Below, one piece after another: positions 11,947 to 22,536 of a DNA stretch of 64,000 nucleotides. The stretch's first letter is position 1, and each line of letters starts with the position of its first letter. This DNA comes from Omphiscola glabra (Eukaryota > Mollusca > Gastropoda > Lymnaeidae): contig OZ024806.1 of assembly GCA_964017045.1 (NCBI GenBank), positions 6,840,488 to 6,904,487 on the forward strand. Direction: 5' to 3'. The position numbers and the translations under genes were made by a program. The notes below the pieces were generated by a model. The model was not told where the DNA came from. It did no database searches and saw nothing but the letters and a program-made list of their open reading frames with translations.

Positions 11947-12105
11947 TCTTATCATACTCGTAATCGTGTAACGCATTATATCGTTTGTTATAATACTCGT
12001 AATCGTGTGGCGCATTATATCGTTTGTTATAATACTCGTAATCGTGTGACGCATTAATTCGTTTGTTATAATACTCGTAATCGTATTACGTATTAACTCA
12101 CTTGC
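11947..12105. repeat. 39-bp minisatellite, 4 copies (unrelated sequence)
   Basis: ATACTCGTAATCGTGT and CGTTTGTTATA recur at 39-bp spacing. It shares only its unit length with the larger array at 11128-11684. Confidence 0.85.
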
Positions 12106-12342
12106 TGTAATCCACGTCATCATGACACCGAGCGATCCTTTCACTGTTACTGCACCGTATTAAATTCGACTTGATCGGCTTTGTTGGATTTCAATTGAAC
12201 TTATCTTGAGTAAAAATGACGTCATCTTTAGTTGTTGTTGTTTTTTTAATGTCAGTATTTTACAGAATTGAACCTTGTCGTCGAGTCGTTGAATCACTTT
12301 AAAACAATTAACTGAATCTTAAAAACTAATGACCCTATAGAG

Positions 12343-12546
12343 CAGCGGTTCTCAACATGTGGGTCGCCACCCCTTTGTGGGTCCCACGACCCATTTCCAA
12401 GGGTCGCCTAACACCATCTGAAAACACACATGCTCTACAGTGATGAAGTAGCAACGAAAATAATTTTGTGTTTGGGGGGGGGGGGTCGCCACAACTTGAG
12501 GAACTGTATTAAAGGGTCGCGTCATTAGGAAGGTTGAGAACCACTG
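12343..12546 (+). mobile_element. SPIN-like hAT MITE, copy B, perfect 8-bp duplication
   Basis: This 204-bp element has ends CAGCGGTTCTCAAC and GTTGAGAACCACTG. It is flanked by identical 8-bp sequences CTATAGAG at 12335-12342 and 12547-12554. The duplication has T at position 2 and A at position 7, as hAT target sites usually do. The body carries the family words GTGGGTCGCCACCCC, 'gatgaagtagcaacg' and GGGTCGCGTCATTAGG. It has no coding capacity and would depend on a transposase supplied elsewhere. Confidence 0.93.
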
Positions 12547-12626
12547 CTATAGAGAGAGTCACACACTGAACAAAAATTTTTTTAAAATTATTAGATTGTC
12601 ATGATTCACTGCTTAAAAATATTTAG

Positions 12627-12817
12627 CCCATCAACCTGTGGGTCGCGACCCTTTGGGGGTGCAACGACCCTTTCACGAGGGTCGCCTTTAGACCATATAA
12701 AATATATACACTCTACACTTATGAAGTAGCAAAGTAAATAATTTTGTGGTTGGGGATCGCAAAAACACGAGGAACTGTATTAAAGTGTCATGGCATTAGT
12801 AAGGTTGAGAACCACTG
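12627..12817 (+). mobile_element. SPIN-like hAT MITE, copy C (left end damaged)
   Basis: This copy is in the same orientation as copy B, 80 bp to its left. The right end GGTTGAGAACCACTG is intact. The left end reads TCAACCTGTGGGTCGCG with the first bases lost. The body aligns by eye to copy B. No duplication was found. Confidence 0.85.
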
Positions 12818-13754
12818 CTCTATGTCCAATTGTTGTTTTTTTCCTTTCAACTCATCCATGATCCCCAGTCATTTCTTAAATTCTCTCTGGACTTCCGCCT
12901 TGTCCACCACTAATTTGCCCATACAGCACGGGGACCCATTTAAGTTTTAGGGCCACTCATCTATCAACGTCAAGGCTTGAAGTTAATGTGAGATTCTAAA
13001 ATTAGAAACAATTTTCGTTTCGACAAATCTTGGTTAGTGAAATGTGAACTTTATGGATTCCCACCCAAGCTGTTCTAATTTTTTTTTTCAGTCCTTCTTG
13101 ATATGTGTTACCGGCAGGCTGTCTAAGTACGTCACACTAGTTTTGGACAATTTATAACCCCCCCCCCCCTTTCTCCCCTTTTTCCCATGTCACAATCTGC
13201 AAGAAATCTCAGACGGCTCCGTTCCCCTTAAAGTTCATAACATTTTCGAACCAAAAAAATTGTAAAAAATTTGAAAACTTATATATTTTTAAATACATAT
13301 TGGAAATAAGTACATACATAGAGTAAATAATAAGTACATACATATAGCAAGTTTTGCGGAGTCGAAGGAAAGGATGTGTGGAAGGGGCGGTCTACCATAC
13401 GCGGGAATGTTTCTATATATTATGGGCGTTAATTTTTTTAGCATAAGACAAACAAGCCGGGGGGGGGGGGGGTCGGGGAAATAGACGGCAAAAATCTTCA
13501 ACTGTCCCGGGTGTCACCAACGCTAGCTACGCCCATGAAGTCTTACAAATTTGAAAGGTTGCTTATCCAGGACCCAATCCCTGTCATCCACATCCAAAAC
13601 GAAAAAAAATTCTTCTCGGATCAGATTTCGTATGCATGTTATAATATCATTCATTTTGTTTCTCTGTAACATTGAGTGAGCCAATCTATGTGTGACCTTG
13701 ACATCCACAGATATGGTCATCTGAAAACATGCACCACCCTTCTCAGCAACAGCC
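12818..13754. other. 5' flank of the receptor gene
   Basis: This DNA precedes the receptor start codon. It has a C-run (about 13160) and a G-run (about 13461). In the reading frame of the start codon there is a TGA at 13722 and no ATG between it and 13755, so 13755 is the first usable start in this exon. I see no confident TATA box or transcription start, and a non-coding upstream exon cannot be excluded. Confidence 0.5.
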
Positions 13755-13933
13755 ATGATAACATCGCCCACCACTCTAGACGAGGATGCAGTGCTGCAAG
13801 CCTTGAACAGCCAGAAGGCCAATCTGCTCGCCCCTGCCATTGCGTTCACAGTGGTTCTCATGATTCTTGGAACAATCGGAAATCCCATTGCTATTTATAT
13901 TTACGGGTTTAAATGGCAAAATACAACCACAAG
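13755..13933 (+). CDS. class A GPCR, coding exon 1 (N-terminus and TM1)
   Basis: This exon encodes residues 1-59 and two bases of codon 60. It opens at ATG 13755, the first in-frame ATG after a TGA at 13722. Residues 1-24 are a short extracellular tail without a signal peptide or N-glycosylation motif. Residues 25-51 are a hydrophobic helix with the GN pair (G42-N43) that marks TM1 of rhodopsin-family receptors. The exon ends AAG|GTAAAT, a good splice donor at 13934. The split codon AG|G is completed by the first base of the exon at 36048 to give Arg60, and the join leads straight into TM2. A first intron in the loop after TM1 is a common place in this family. The phase match across 22 kb and the continuity of the receptor fold are the reasons for joining the two exons. 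Confidence 0.88.
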
Positions 13934-14847
13934 GTAAATATTCATATTAAAATGAAATTTCATTGTGTTAATGTCATAACGCCTACGGGACTCCATCTCC
14001 GGGTTTAATTTCAGAGTTCGTCTTCTCTTAGCTGAGTTGCCATCCAAGATTAACGAATCCCATCCGCCCGCTCGGCTCTTGAACTACATCACTCATAACA
14101 GTACACACTAATGTGTTGTATAGATAGATTTTAACTAAAGATGATATATCAAAGTACGTACATCAACCACCCACTCACCCAACCCACACTTATTTTTTTT
14201 CCTAGAATAATGTCGTGAGCTATAAGTGAGGAGGGGTTGTTTTTTTTTAGATCCAACCTCCTCTAGCACCCCCCCACACCCCTCCCCCCCCCCAGCATTT
14301 GTACTTTCTCAGGGTAACAAAATTAACATGGTAAAGTATCGTTAGTTTACTGGCTGCTATGAAAGTTGTGCAGAGGTTTTCTAGAATGTTTTGTTGTAGT
14401 TGTTGATAATGTTTTATTTGTCGTAACCATACCCCCCCCCACACACACACACACACGCTCACACATTATGTAAACAACTTGCGTCATCAAACATTCACTA
14501 TTTTTTATCATTAAACAAAGTCTGTGCGTAGGTAGTGAAGGTTCTTGCATAACGATATATCTTGTTTTTAGATATATTTTGCTACGGAAAATCTAAAACG
14601 AGCCAACTATTTGTGTTATAATGTTTATGTACTGTTAGTCTATGTATTTCAGTTCTTAAGAAAAAGAAATAATTCATGTTCTTTATTATTTTTTTTTTTT
14701 ATTTAGGTTGGTGGGGGAAAAAAAATTGGGCGGGCGATATTTTGACTTAGAGTTTTTAAAATACAAATTAAAATTCTATTTCACTTGTTTGGCTTTGGAA
14801 GGGAAAAAAGTTACGTCCAGCTAATGTGAAACGACACGCTTGTTGAC

Positions 14848-15544
14848 CAGTGGCGTAGCTAGGGTTGGTGTCACCCCCTCCCCCCTGACTTCAACGACTA
14901 ATTTCTCCTTGTTAAAATAGGTCCACAGTATAACAATAATAAAAACAAAGACATCATGGAAAAGACCTTGTGCTGTATAACTATCGTGCTCGAATGTTAA
15001 TGGGCCGTGCAGGTCACGAATCGGCAAAAATATTAATTTTTGAGTATCTATGGGTTTTTATTTATTTTGATACAAAATGTTTTTTTTTTAAATTTAAATA
15101 AATTTAATTTAATTATTAAAAGATATTAGAAAATTGTGTAAAACATTATTTATTTTAACCTTATAAAAGGGTAAAAAAAAAATTTTTTTAATTGTTTTTA
15201 ATTTTTACCGATTCTATTCATGTACTTACAATCGCCCAATCACATTGTATTTGTTATCAATGGAAAGTTGTATTGCTCGGAACATTTCAATCGCGTTAAA
15301 ACGGTGTTTTTCTTAACAAATTATAGGATCACCTTATTTCTGAAGTTTTAACCTTTAACTTTCAATAAAGCTAGCATTTGGATTGGTTACATGTTTGGAA
15401 AATGTCATGTGATTGTTTATCCTTTTGTGAAATTCGGTCAGACCGAGCAGTGGGTGCTCTTTAAATATGCTTTTATTTAAAGTTGTTGTCACACCCTGGT
15501 ATGGTGTCACCCGGTGCGGTCCGCACCCCCCAGCTACGCCACTG
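14848..15544. mobile_element. 697-bp TIR element with near-perfect 8-bp duplication
   Basis: The left end CAGTGGCGTAGCTAGGGTTG and the right end CAGCTACGCCACTG are inverted repeats. The flanks TTGTTGAC (14840-14847) and ATGTTGAC (15545-15552) agree at 7 of 8 bases. Eight-base duplications fit hAT, but I do not assign the family firmly. The inside is AT-rich with no transposase-like frame, so it is non-autonomous. A shorter relative lies at 57179-57714. Confidence 0.75.
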
Positions 15545-15764
15545 ATGTTGACCTCTCGATAATCAACCAATTTTAAGAAATCAGAGCAAAGTAATAATTA
15601 TAGGCCAACTAAAATTACATTTTTTTTTAAATCACAGGATTTCATAATTTAATTTGGTATAATCATTATTATTGAATAGTCACAAGTCACCAATGTTATA
15701 AAAAAATAACTGTAAATTTTTGTTTTTGCTAAAATTCTTAGTAGTAAACTCACGAATTAAAAAC
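15545..15764. other. intron, nothing recognised
   Basis: This is a short AT-rich spacer. Confidence 0.4.
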
Positions 15765-15945
15765 CAAATACTGTTGAATGACATAACACAAACGCAGAAT
15801 TAAAAACCAAAAACCATGTTGACTGGCATGACACAAACACAGAATTAAACACCAAACACCATGACTGACATGGCACAAACACAGAATTAAACACCAAACA
15901 CCATGACTGGCATGACACAAACACAGAATTACACACCAAACACCG
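15765..15945. repeat. 43-bp minisatellite, 4 copies
   Basis: The words GACACAAACACAGAATTA and CACCAAACACCATGACTG recur at about 43-bp spacing. Confidence 0.85.
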
Positions 15946-17580
15946 GTTAGCTGTTCACCTCTTAACAGTTTCTTAAGTTAGTGGATTTTGTAAAATGTCA
16001 ACGTTAAAAGACACGTGCTAACAACGTAGTCGCTATCTCGCTAAGAAATTGACAAGTAAAGTTGGATTTTTTTTTTTAAACTACATTTAAGAATGTTGGA
16101 ATGTTAATGGGACTCAGTCAAAAAAAAGACTTTGAAAAAATAAATTATGTAAAGGATGAAGGAAAGAAAGAAAGAAAGAAAAGAAACAGTGTGTTGGTAA
16201 GTCGCGTTAATGGGCTGTGAAATACATTCACAAAGTCTAGCGGTGTGACCAGCTCGGGGTGTAGCAGCGGTTCTAAGCTTGGGCCTCGTGTTACTCCCTC
16301 GTAATGTTTAGGGAAACGTCAGAGCTATGACAGTAGATTATAAAAATGCTGTCTAGTTCTTAAAGACATCAAATGTAGATAAGATTTTCGTAATGTTAAA
16401 ACGTGTACTAAAGTAACACACTTCCTGTTTTTTTTAAAGAATATAAATCAGTAAATCTGATGTCTCTTTTGTGTTTGCCCAGTGCCCTTAAACCATCATT
16501 ACTGTTGTTAATCTCACATGAAGTACATTCGCTCAGGGCATTAGTTGGAACTTCTTGGCTAGGGTTAACTCCTTACAAAAGTCTTGGACTGCGATAAAGC
16601 TTTCAAGTAGATTAATGAGACATAAACAAGTTGTGGAAATAAAAGGATATAAGGTTCAGCTTTAATCATGATTATACAGAATACAAAATTAAATGTCAAC
16701 TTTTCGGCCTTCATAAGTACAACAAAAACAACAAGAAAAAACATTCATATAAGTATAAATTAAATTTTTCATAACAGCGGTTCTAAGCTTGTGTGTCATG
16801 TACCTCAGTAATGTTGCTTTGAAACCTTGTGTCATACTAGTAGTTTTTTGAAGAATAAGAGAAAAGCACTTTGACCTTTTTTTTATGGAGGGGCGAAGAC
16901 TTGAACCTTGACCTCTTCTAGGGAAAAGAAAATTTCGATAAATATTGGGGACCCCCGACTCCTGAATTCATATAACCACTGAGTGTATATCTAAATATAA
17001 CTTTATATATATATATATATATAAAGTTGAAATATTTCACCAATTTACCAGGTCAATGATAAATTATAATATTTTTAAAGTAAAATTTCCAACTTAAAAT
17101 TAAAAAGACATCCTATGTCGACGCATCTCTCTACTCAAAAGTCATTATTGACATAAGAAATTTCTAAACAAATTTATCGCACGTTGTATTTAGTTTTTAG
17201 GTTGGCGTCTTCTTAACGTGTTTTATTCGTCTGCTTTGGTCTATTCAGTTTTTTGTTGTTGTTGTTGACGACGATAAATACAATCTTGCCTTAAAAATAT
17301 CCAATCTATTTTCGTTTGCTACTGTAACCACTGAATCCGTCCGCCAACTGAACTGAGGTTGAGGGTATAGAAGTCCTACGTCGGCCGTGCTCTAACGGCG
17401 TCAGCAGGTGACGCGTGGGGAAGGAAGTGGTGTAGGCGTGTAGTTGGCACACTGGCTCTGACGCCATCGCGCCTAATTACCACGGCAAGTAACTCGTTTC
17501 AACTTCGCCTCGTTGCAGCTGAGAACTAATGCCGTCTTAACGACAACAGGAAGTGCTAGGAATGCCATTCTGCTAAATTC

Positions 17581-17621
<41 letters not shown>

Positions 17622-18245
17622 AAATTTTGTTAAAATGTAAAAAAAAATTTTAGGAGTCTGTCTCCTATGAAAGTGATACAAAGACTTTCTTTGATGTGTT
17701 TTAGTAGTTGTTGGTAATTTTTGTGTCGTACTCACCACACATTATATAAACAAAGTTGATTACGATGCAGCAATAACTAATTTTAGCAATAAACAAAGTG
17801 TATGGGAATGTAATCAATGTTTCTTTGCATGGCAAAGAAATAATTTCTGTTTCAAAAAATTATTTTCATATGAAAAATTTTGAACGATCTAATTATTATG
17901 TTATATTTCTTATTTAACTGAAGCCTATGCATTTCACTTTTTAAGAAATCGATTTATAGCAATAAAAACGGGTTATTTATAATTGAGCTAATTATAAAAG
18001 GAACACCGCCTTCGCACCTTGTGATAACATACTTGTAAATATGCTGAACTGCTCTAAGAGTGAATAATGTATTTAAATAATAGTATATCTCACTAGAAGA
18101 GGCACCGCCTTGAATGGTAATTACTATAACGGGGGCGTCAGGTTAACAACATTAGAACCTTTGACTTCAGTCTGGGAAAATCGACAGTCAGGTCAAAATC
18201 CCTTCTTTGAGAGCAGACACATGCCTGAATAGGCGTTTAGAGGCA
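15946..18245. other. intron, mostly unrecognised AT-rich DNA
   Basis: It contains an (AT)n tract at about 17006-17026 and a run of 36 T at 17582-17617. Two related phrases, 'cagcggttctaagcttg', occur at about 16265 and 16777, pointing to an old duplication. A GC-richer island lies at 17385-17520. No coding signal was found. Confidence 0.5.
16681..16740 (-). mobile_element. possible Penelope-like element tail relic
   Basis: On the - strand the sequence reads CTTATGAAGGCCGAAAAG followed by AT-rich DNA. This resembles the CTGATGA...GAAA core of the hammerhead-type ribozyme found in Penelope-like element repeats, with one core change and a collapsed stem II. It is short, so the call is weak. Confidence 0.3.
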
Positions 18246-18806
18246 GCACTGTACGTCAACGTGCAGGGCCGCACGATGGTGCGTCCATCTTCTGACCGAT
18301 AGCACCGTACGTCAACGTGCAGGGCCACACCGTGGTGCGTCCATCTTCTGACCGATAGCACCGTACGTCAACGTGCAGGGCCGCACCGTGGTGCGTCCAT
18401 ATTCTGACCGATAGCACTGTACGTCAAAGTGCAGGGCCACACCGTGGTGCGTCCATCTTCTGACCGATAGCACCGTACGTCAACGTGCAGGGCCGCACCG
18501 TGGTGAGTCCATCTTCTGACCGATAGCACCGTACGTCAAAGTGCAGGGCCGCACCGTGGTGAGTCCATCTTCTGACCGATAGCACCGTACGTCAACGTGC
18601 AGGGCCGCACCGTGGTGAGTCCATCTTCTGACCGATAGCACCGTACGACAAAGTGCAGGGCCGCACCGTGGTTAGTCCATCTTCTGACCGATAGCACCGT
18701 ACGTCAAAGTGCAGGGCCGCACCGTGGTGAGTCCATCTTCTGACCGATAGCACCGTACGTCAAAGTGCAGGGCCGCACCTTTGTGCGTCCGTCTTCTGAC
18801 TAATGA
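18246..18806. repeat. 56-bp GC-rich minisatellite, 10 copies
   Basis: The phrases GATAGCACCGTACGTCAA and GTGCAGGGCCGCACCGTGGT recur at 56-bp spacing. Copies differ at a few recurrent sites (CAACGTG or CAAAGTG, GTGCGTC or GTGAGTC). The array is markedly richer in GC and CpG than the surrounding intron. Confidence 0.92.
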
Positions 18807-19144
18807 TGTGTAAGTTGTGTCTCGATGAATTCCCGACAGGAACACATACAACACGCGCCCTCTCATTAAACCTTTTCACATCCCAGACACTTTCCTTGGA
18901 CCACCCCGGATCTCCCGATCTATGCAATTCCCGTGACCCTAAATGTGTTTCTTCCGCCCTTAACATCTCAGGACCTAATATATATATTTTTTTTAAATTT
19001 CACAACATCTTTCATACTTACCGACATATTACCACTTATGACACAATACATCTTTCATAATTACCGCCATCTTACCACTTATTACACACTACATTCAATT
19101 GCTACAATACGGATAGTGATCAAAATTATGTTGCCTTACTTCAA
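18807..19144. other. intron, nothing recognised
   Basis: This is unique sequence with a weak internal repetition of 'ttaccgacatattaccactta' type phrases near 19020-19085. Confidence 0.4.
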
Positions 19145-19275
19145 TGTTAAGAAACACACACAGAGGTAGACACACACAGACCCACACACAGACCCACAAA
19201 CAGACTCACACACAGACTCACACACAGACCCACAAACAGACCCACACACAGACCCACACACAGACAAACACACAT
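19145..19275. repeat. CACACAGAC microsatellite
   Basis: Units of CACACACAGACCCA with variants run through this stretch. Confidence 0.85.
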
Positions 19276-19382
19276 GAAACTAACACTATGACTCATTAGG
19301 TTTCATTATCATTCATCTATACATCATCGTTTGAACAATGAGTGAAGTAAAATAAAGTAATTATTGTACCATTACCTAATGC

Positions 19383-20385
19383 TTAACAAAGAGTACAGAG
19401 AGACTTTGAGAATATAGATAGACTTTTAGAATAAGGAGACATTATGAGAATATAGAGATTTAGAATACAGAGTACTTTGAGAATATAGATATACTTTGAG
19501 AATACAGAGAGACTTTGTGACAGAGAGACTTTGAGACAGAGAGACTTTGAGACATAGAGACTTTGAGACAGATAGACTTTGTGACAGAGAGACTTTGAGA
19601 CAGAGATACTTTGAGAATACAGAGAGACTTTGAGAATACAGAGAGACTTTGAGAATACAGAGAGACTTTGAGACAGAGAGACTTTGAGACAGAGAGACTC
19701 TGAGACCGAGAGACTTTGAGAATACAGATAGACTTTTAGAATATGGAGACATTATGAGAATACAGAGATTTAGAATACAGAGTACTTTGAGAATACAGAG
19801 AGTCTTTGACACAGAGAGACTTTGTGACAGAGAGACTTTGAGACTTTGAGACAGAGAGATTTTAAGACAGAGAGACTTTGAGACAGAGAGACTTTGAGAC
19901 AGAGAGACTTTGAGAATACAGAGAGACTTTGAGACAGAGCGACTTTGAGACAGAGAGACTTTGAGAATGCAGAGAGACTTTGAGACAGAGAGACTTTGAG
20001 AATATTGAGAGATTTTGAGACAGAGAGACTTTGAGACAGAGAGACTTTGAGACGAAGAGACTGAGAATACAGAGAGACTTTGAGACAGAGAGACTTTGAG
20101 ACAGAGAGACTTTGAGAATACAGAGAGACTTTGAGACATAGAGACTTTGAGAATACAGAGAGACTTTGAGAATACTGAGAGACTTTGAGAATACAGAGAG
20201 ACTTTGAGAATACAGATAGACTTTGAGAATACAGAGAGACTTTGAGAATACAGAGAGACTTTGAGAATACAGAGAGACTTTGCGAATACAGATAGACTTT
20301 GAGAATACAGAGAGACTTTGAGAATACAGAGAGACTTTGAGAATACAGAGAGACTTTGGGAATAGATAGAGACTTTGCTTTGGGT
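19383..20385. repeat. 1-kb minisatellite of 16- and 19-bp units
   Basis: Two related units are intermixed: GAGACTTTGAGACAGA (16 bp) and the same with AATAC inserted (GAGACTTTGAGAATACAGA, 19 bp). The - strand frame of 386 codons across it is a Ser/Leu/Lys/Val repeat produced by this composition. The left half mixes the units and the right third is almost only the 19-bp form. Confidence 0.92.
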
Positions 20386-20599
20386 GTTTATCAGCGATGA
20401 GATTAGCCAGTCAGGGACGCGTTTGTCATGCAGCGTTAGGGATTCCACGGCACGTCCAGAAATTATGGGACAGAAACAACAAAAGAATCTAATTAACGGA
20501 GCTAAATGTAGGCAGAATAAAAGAACACAGGCCAGAAAATATGCGAAGTGCATCGTCTCAGGTTGTCTAAGAGAAGACCCACTCATCTCCTTGTTTAAT

Positions 20600-20855
20600 T
20601 AGACGGACAAATTAAACTGGTCTTTGATTGATCAGTCAAGCCTAGACTGGTCTTTGATTGGACAGACAATTGTAAACTGGTATTTGATTGGACAGACAAT
20701 TGTAAACTGGTCTTTGATTGGACAGACAATTGTAAACTGGTATTTGATTGAATGAAAAATTTAGACTGTTATTTGATTGTGCGGAAAAAACTGTATTTAG
20801 ACGGATGTTTTATTGGACAGTCAAATATAGACTGTTGCTTGATTGGATGGACACA
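20600..20855. repeat. 33-bp minisatellite, about 7 decayed copies
   Basis: TTTGATTGGACAGACAATTG and AAACTGG recur at roughly 33-bp spacing, with increasing divergence to the right. Confidence 0.8.
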
Positions 20856-20856
20856 C

Positions 20857-21466
20857 TCTTAGAAAGTTATCAGAAAGTTATCAGAAAGTTACCAGAAAGT
20901 TATCAGAAAGTTATCAGAAAGTTATCAGAAAGTTATCAGAAAGTTATCAGAAAGTTTTCAGAAAGTTATCAGAGAGTTATCATAAAGTTATCAGAGAGTT
21001 ATCATAAAGTTATCAGAGAGTTATCATAAAGTTATCAGAGAGTTATCATAAAGTTATCAGAGAGTTATCATAAAGTTATCAGAGAGTTATCATAAAGTTA
21101 TCAGAGAGTTATCATAAAGTTATCAGAGAGTTATCATAAAGTTATCAGAGAGTTATCATAAAGTTATCAGAGAGTTATCATAAAGTTATCAGAGACTTAT
21201 GAGAAGGTTATCAGAAAGTTATCAGAAAGTTTTCAGAAAGTTATCAGAAAGTTATCAGGAAGTTATCAGGAAGTTATCAGAAAGTTATCATAAAGTTATC
21301 AGAGAGTTATCATAAAGTTATCAGAGACTTATGAGAAGGTTATCAGAAAGTTACCTGAAAGTTATCAGGAAGTTATCAGAAAGTTATCAGAAAGTTATCA
21401 GAAAGTTACCTGAAAGTTATCATAAAGTTATCAGGAAGTTATCAGAAAGTTATCAGAAAGTTATCC
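20857..21466. repeat. 11/22-bp minisatellite
   Basis: The basic unit is AGAAAGTTATC (11 bp). In the middle (about 20970-21195) a 22-bp dimer, AGAGAGTTATC plus ATAAAGTTATC, has been amplified as a higher-order unit. Both ends are monomeric. Confidence 0.92.
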
Positions 21467-21963
21467 CAATTTGAAATTGTAACACTTCGACATCATCCTT
21501 GGATTCAGTCATTCAAAATAAACCAACAAAAAACCAGCACCATCTATCTCTTATAATTATTTTGCTTCTGGGGTGGCTGCTTCCTTTTCACAACCTGCAC
21601 TCTTTTATTCGATATGTTTTATATTTATAGTCATGGATACAAAAAAAAAAAGAAAAAACCCTCCAAAAAAAACTGTCACTTAGCGAGTGACATGCGTGAC
21701 GTCATGCGTGACGATAGAACTCAGGTAAATAGGATGAATTTTTTCGGTCTCGACTATTTGATAATCAATAAAGAGTTACCGGTCTGTCTGTAGGACTACT
21801 GTTAAAAAGCCGACAGGTAAGGGTAGGACTTCTGTGGTTCTATTTTTAAAAGGCCGACAGGTAGTGTGTAAGATTGTCTGTAGGTCTGTTGTTAGTAGAA
21901 AATGAGACAATATCTCTTTTTTTTTTTGTAACGCTTGGACCCATCGTGTATTTTCTCAAAATA
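21467..21963. other. intron, nothing recognised
   Basis: This is AT-rich unique sequence. Related phrases 'aggccgacaggta' and 'aagccgacaggtaag' occur at about 21808 and 21850, a short duplication. Confidence 0.4.
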
Positions 21964-22160
21964 CCCGCGTCCGGTGTACAAAGCTGCACCCCATCCAGTC
22001 CTAGTGTACAAAGCTGCACCCCATCCAGTCCTAGTGTACAAAGATGCACCCCTTCCAGCCCTAGTGTACAAAGCTGCACCCCGTTCAGCCCTGGTGTACA
22101 AAGCTGCACCCCGTCCAGCCCTAGTGTACAAAACTGCGCCCTGCCCAGCCCGGGTGTTTA
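21964..22160. repeat. 30-bp minisatellite, 6-7 copies
   Basis: GTGTACAAAGCTGCACCCC recurs every 30 bp. The unit is a multiple of 3, so short frames stay open on both strands. No gene is indicated. Confidence 0.9.
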
Positions 22161-22536
22161 ATAATATGCTGGCTTTTAGTTGACAACATGTTTTTCATTT
22201 ATTTATTGTTTGTTTATAATTCAACATATTGACTTCAATAAAAAAAATACTTAAGCACCTCGTAAATGTTACAGCTGTGGCGAGGCTTTCAGTGTTGTGC
22301 TTGGTTTATGTGTGTCTGGATCCACCCCCATACGCTAACAACACCCCCCCCCCCGGGTTAGACTGTGGTAGTTTTTCTTTGGCTTGATATTAATGTATTA
22401 ATTTAAGTTGTAGTCATTGGATTTCTTTCGTTGGCTTGGCCAGTGCTTGGCAGGCTTCGTCTGGGATGTTGTTGCTTTTTTTGTGTTGGTACTTTTAGTT
22501 CAAGTATTCGACTACATTTCATTTCGTTGTTTTTTG
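22161..22536. other. intron, nothing recognised
   Basis: This is AT-rich with a C-run near 22345-22354. No coding signal was found. Confidence 0.4.

Noticed and set aside
19426..20586. 386-codon - strand frame of SLSVFSKSLCILKV repeats.
   Set aside because: It is a product of the 16/19-bp minisatellite in the receptor intron, with no independent coding evidence.
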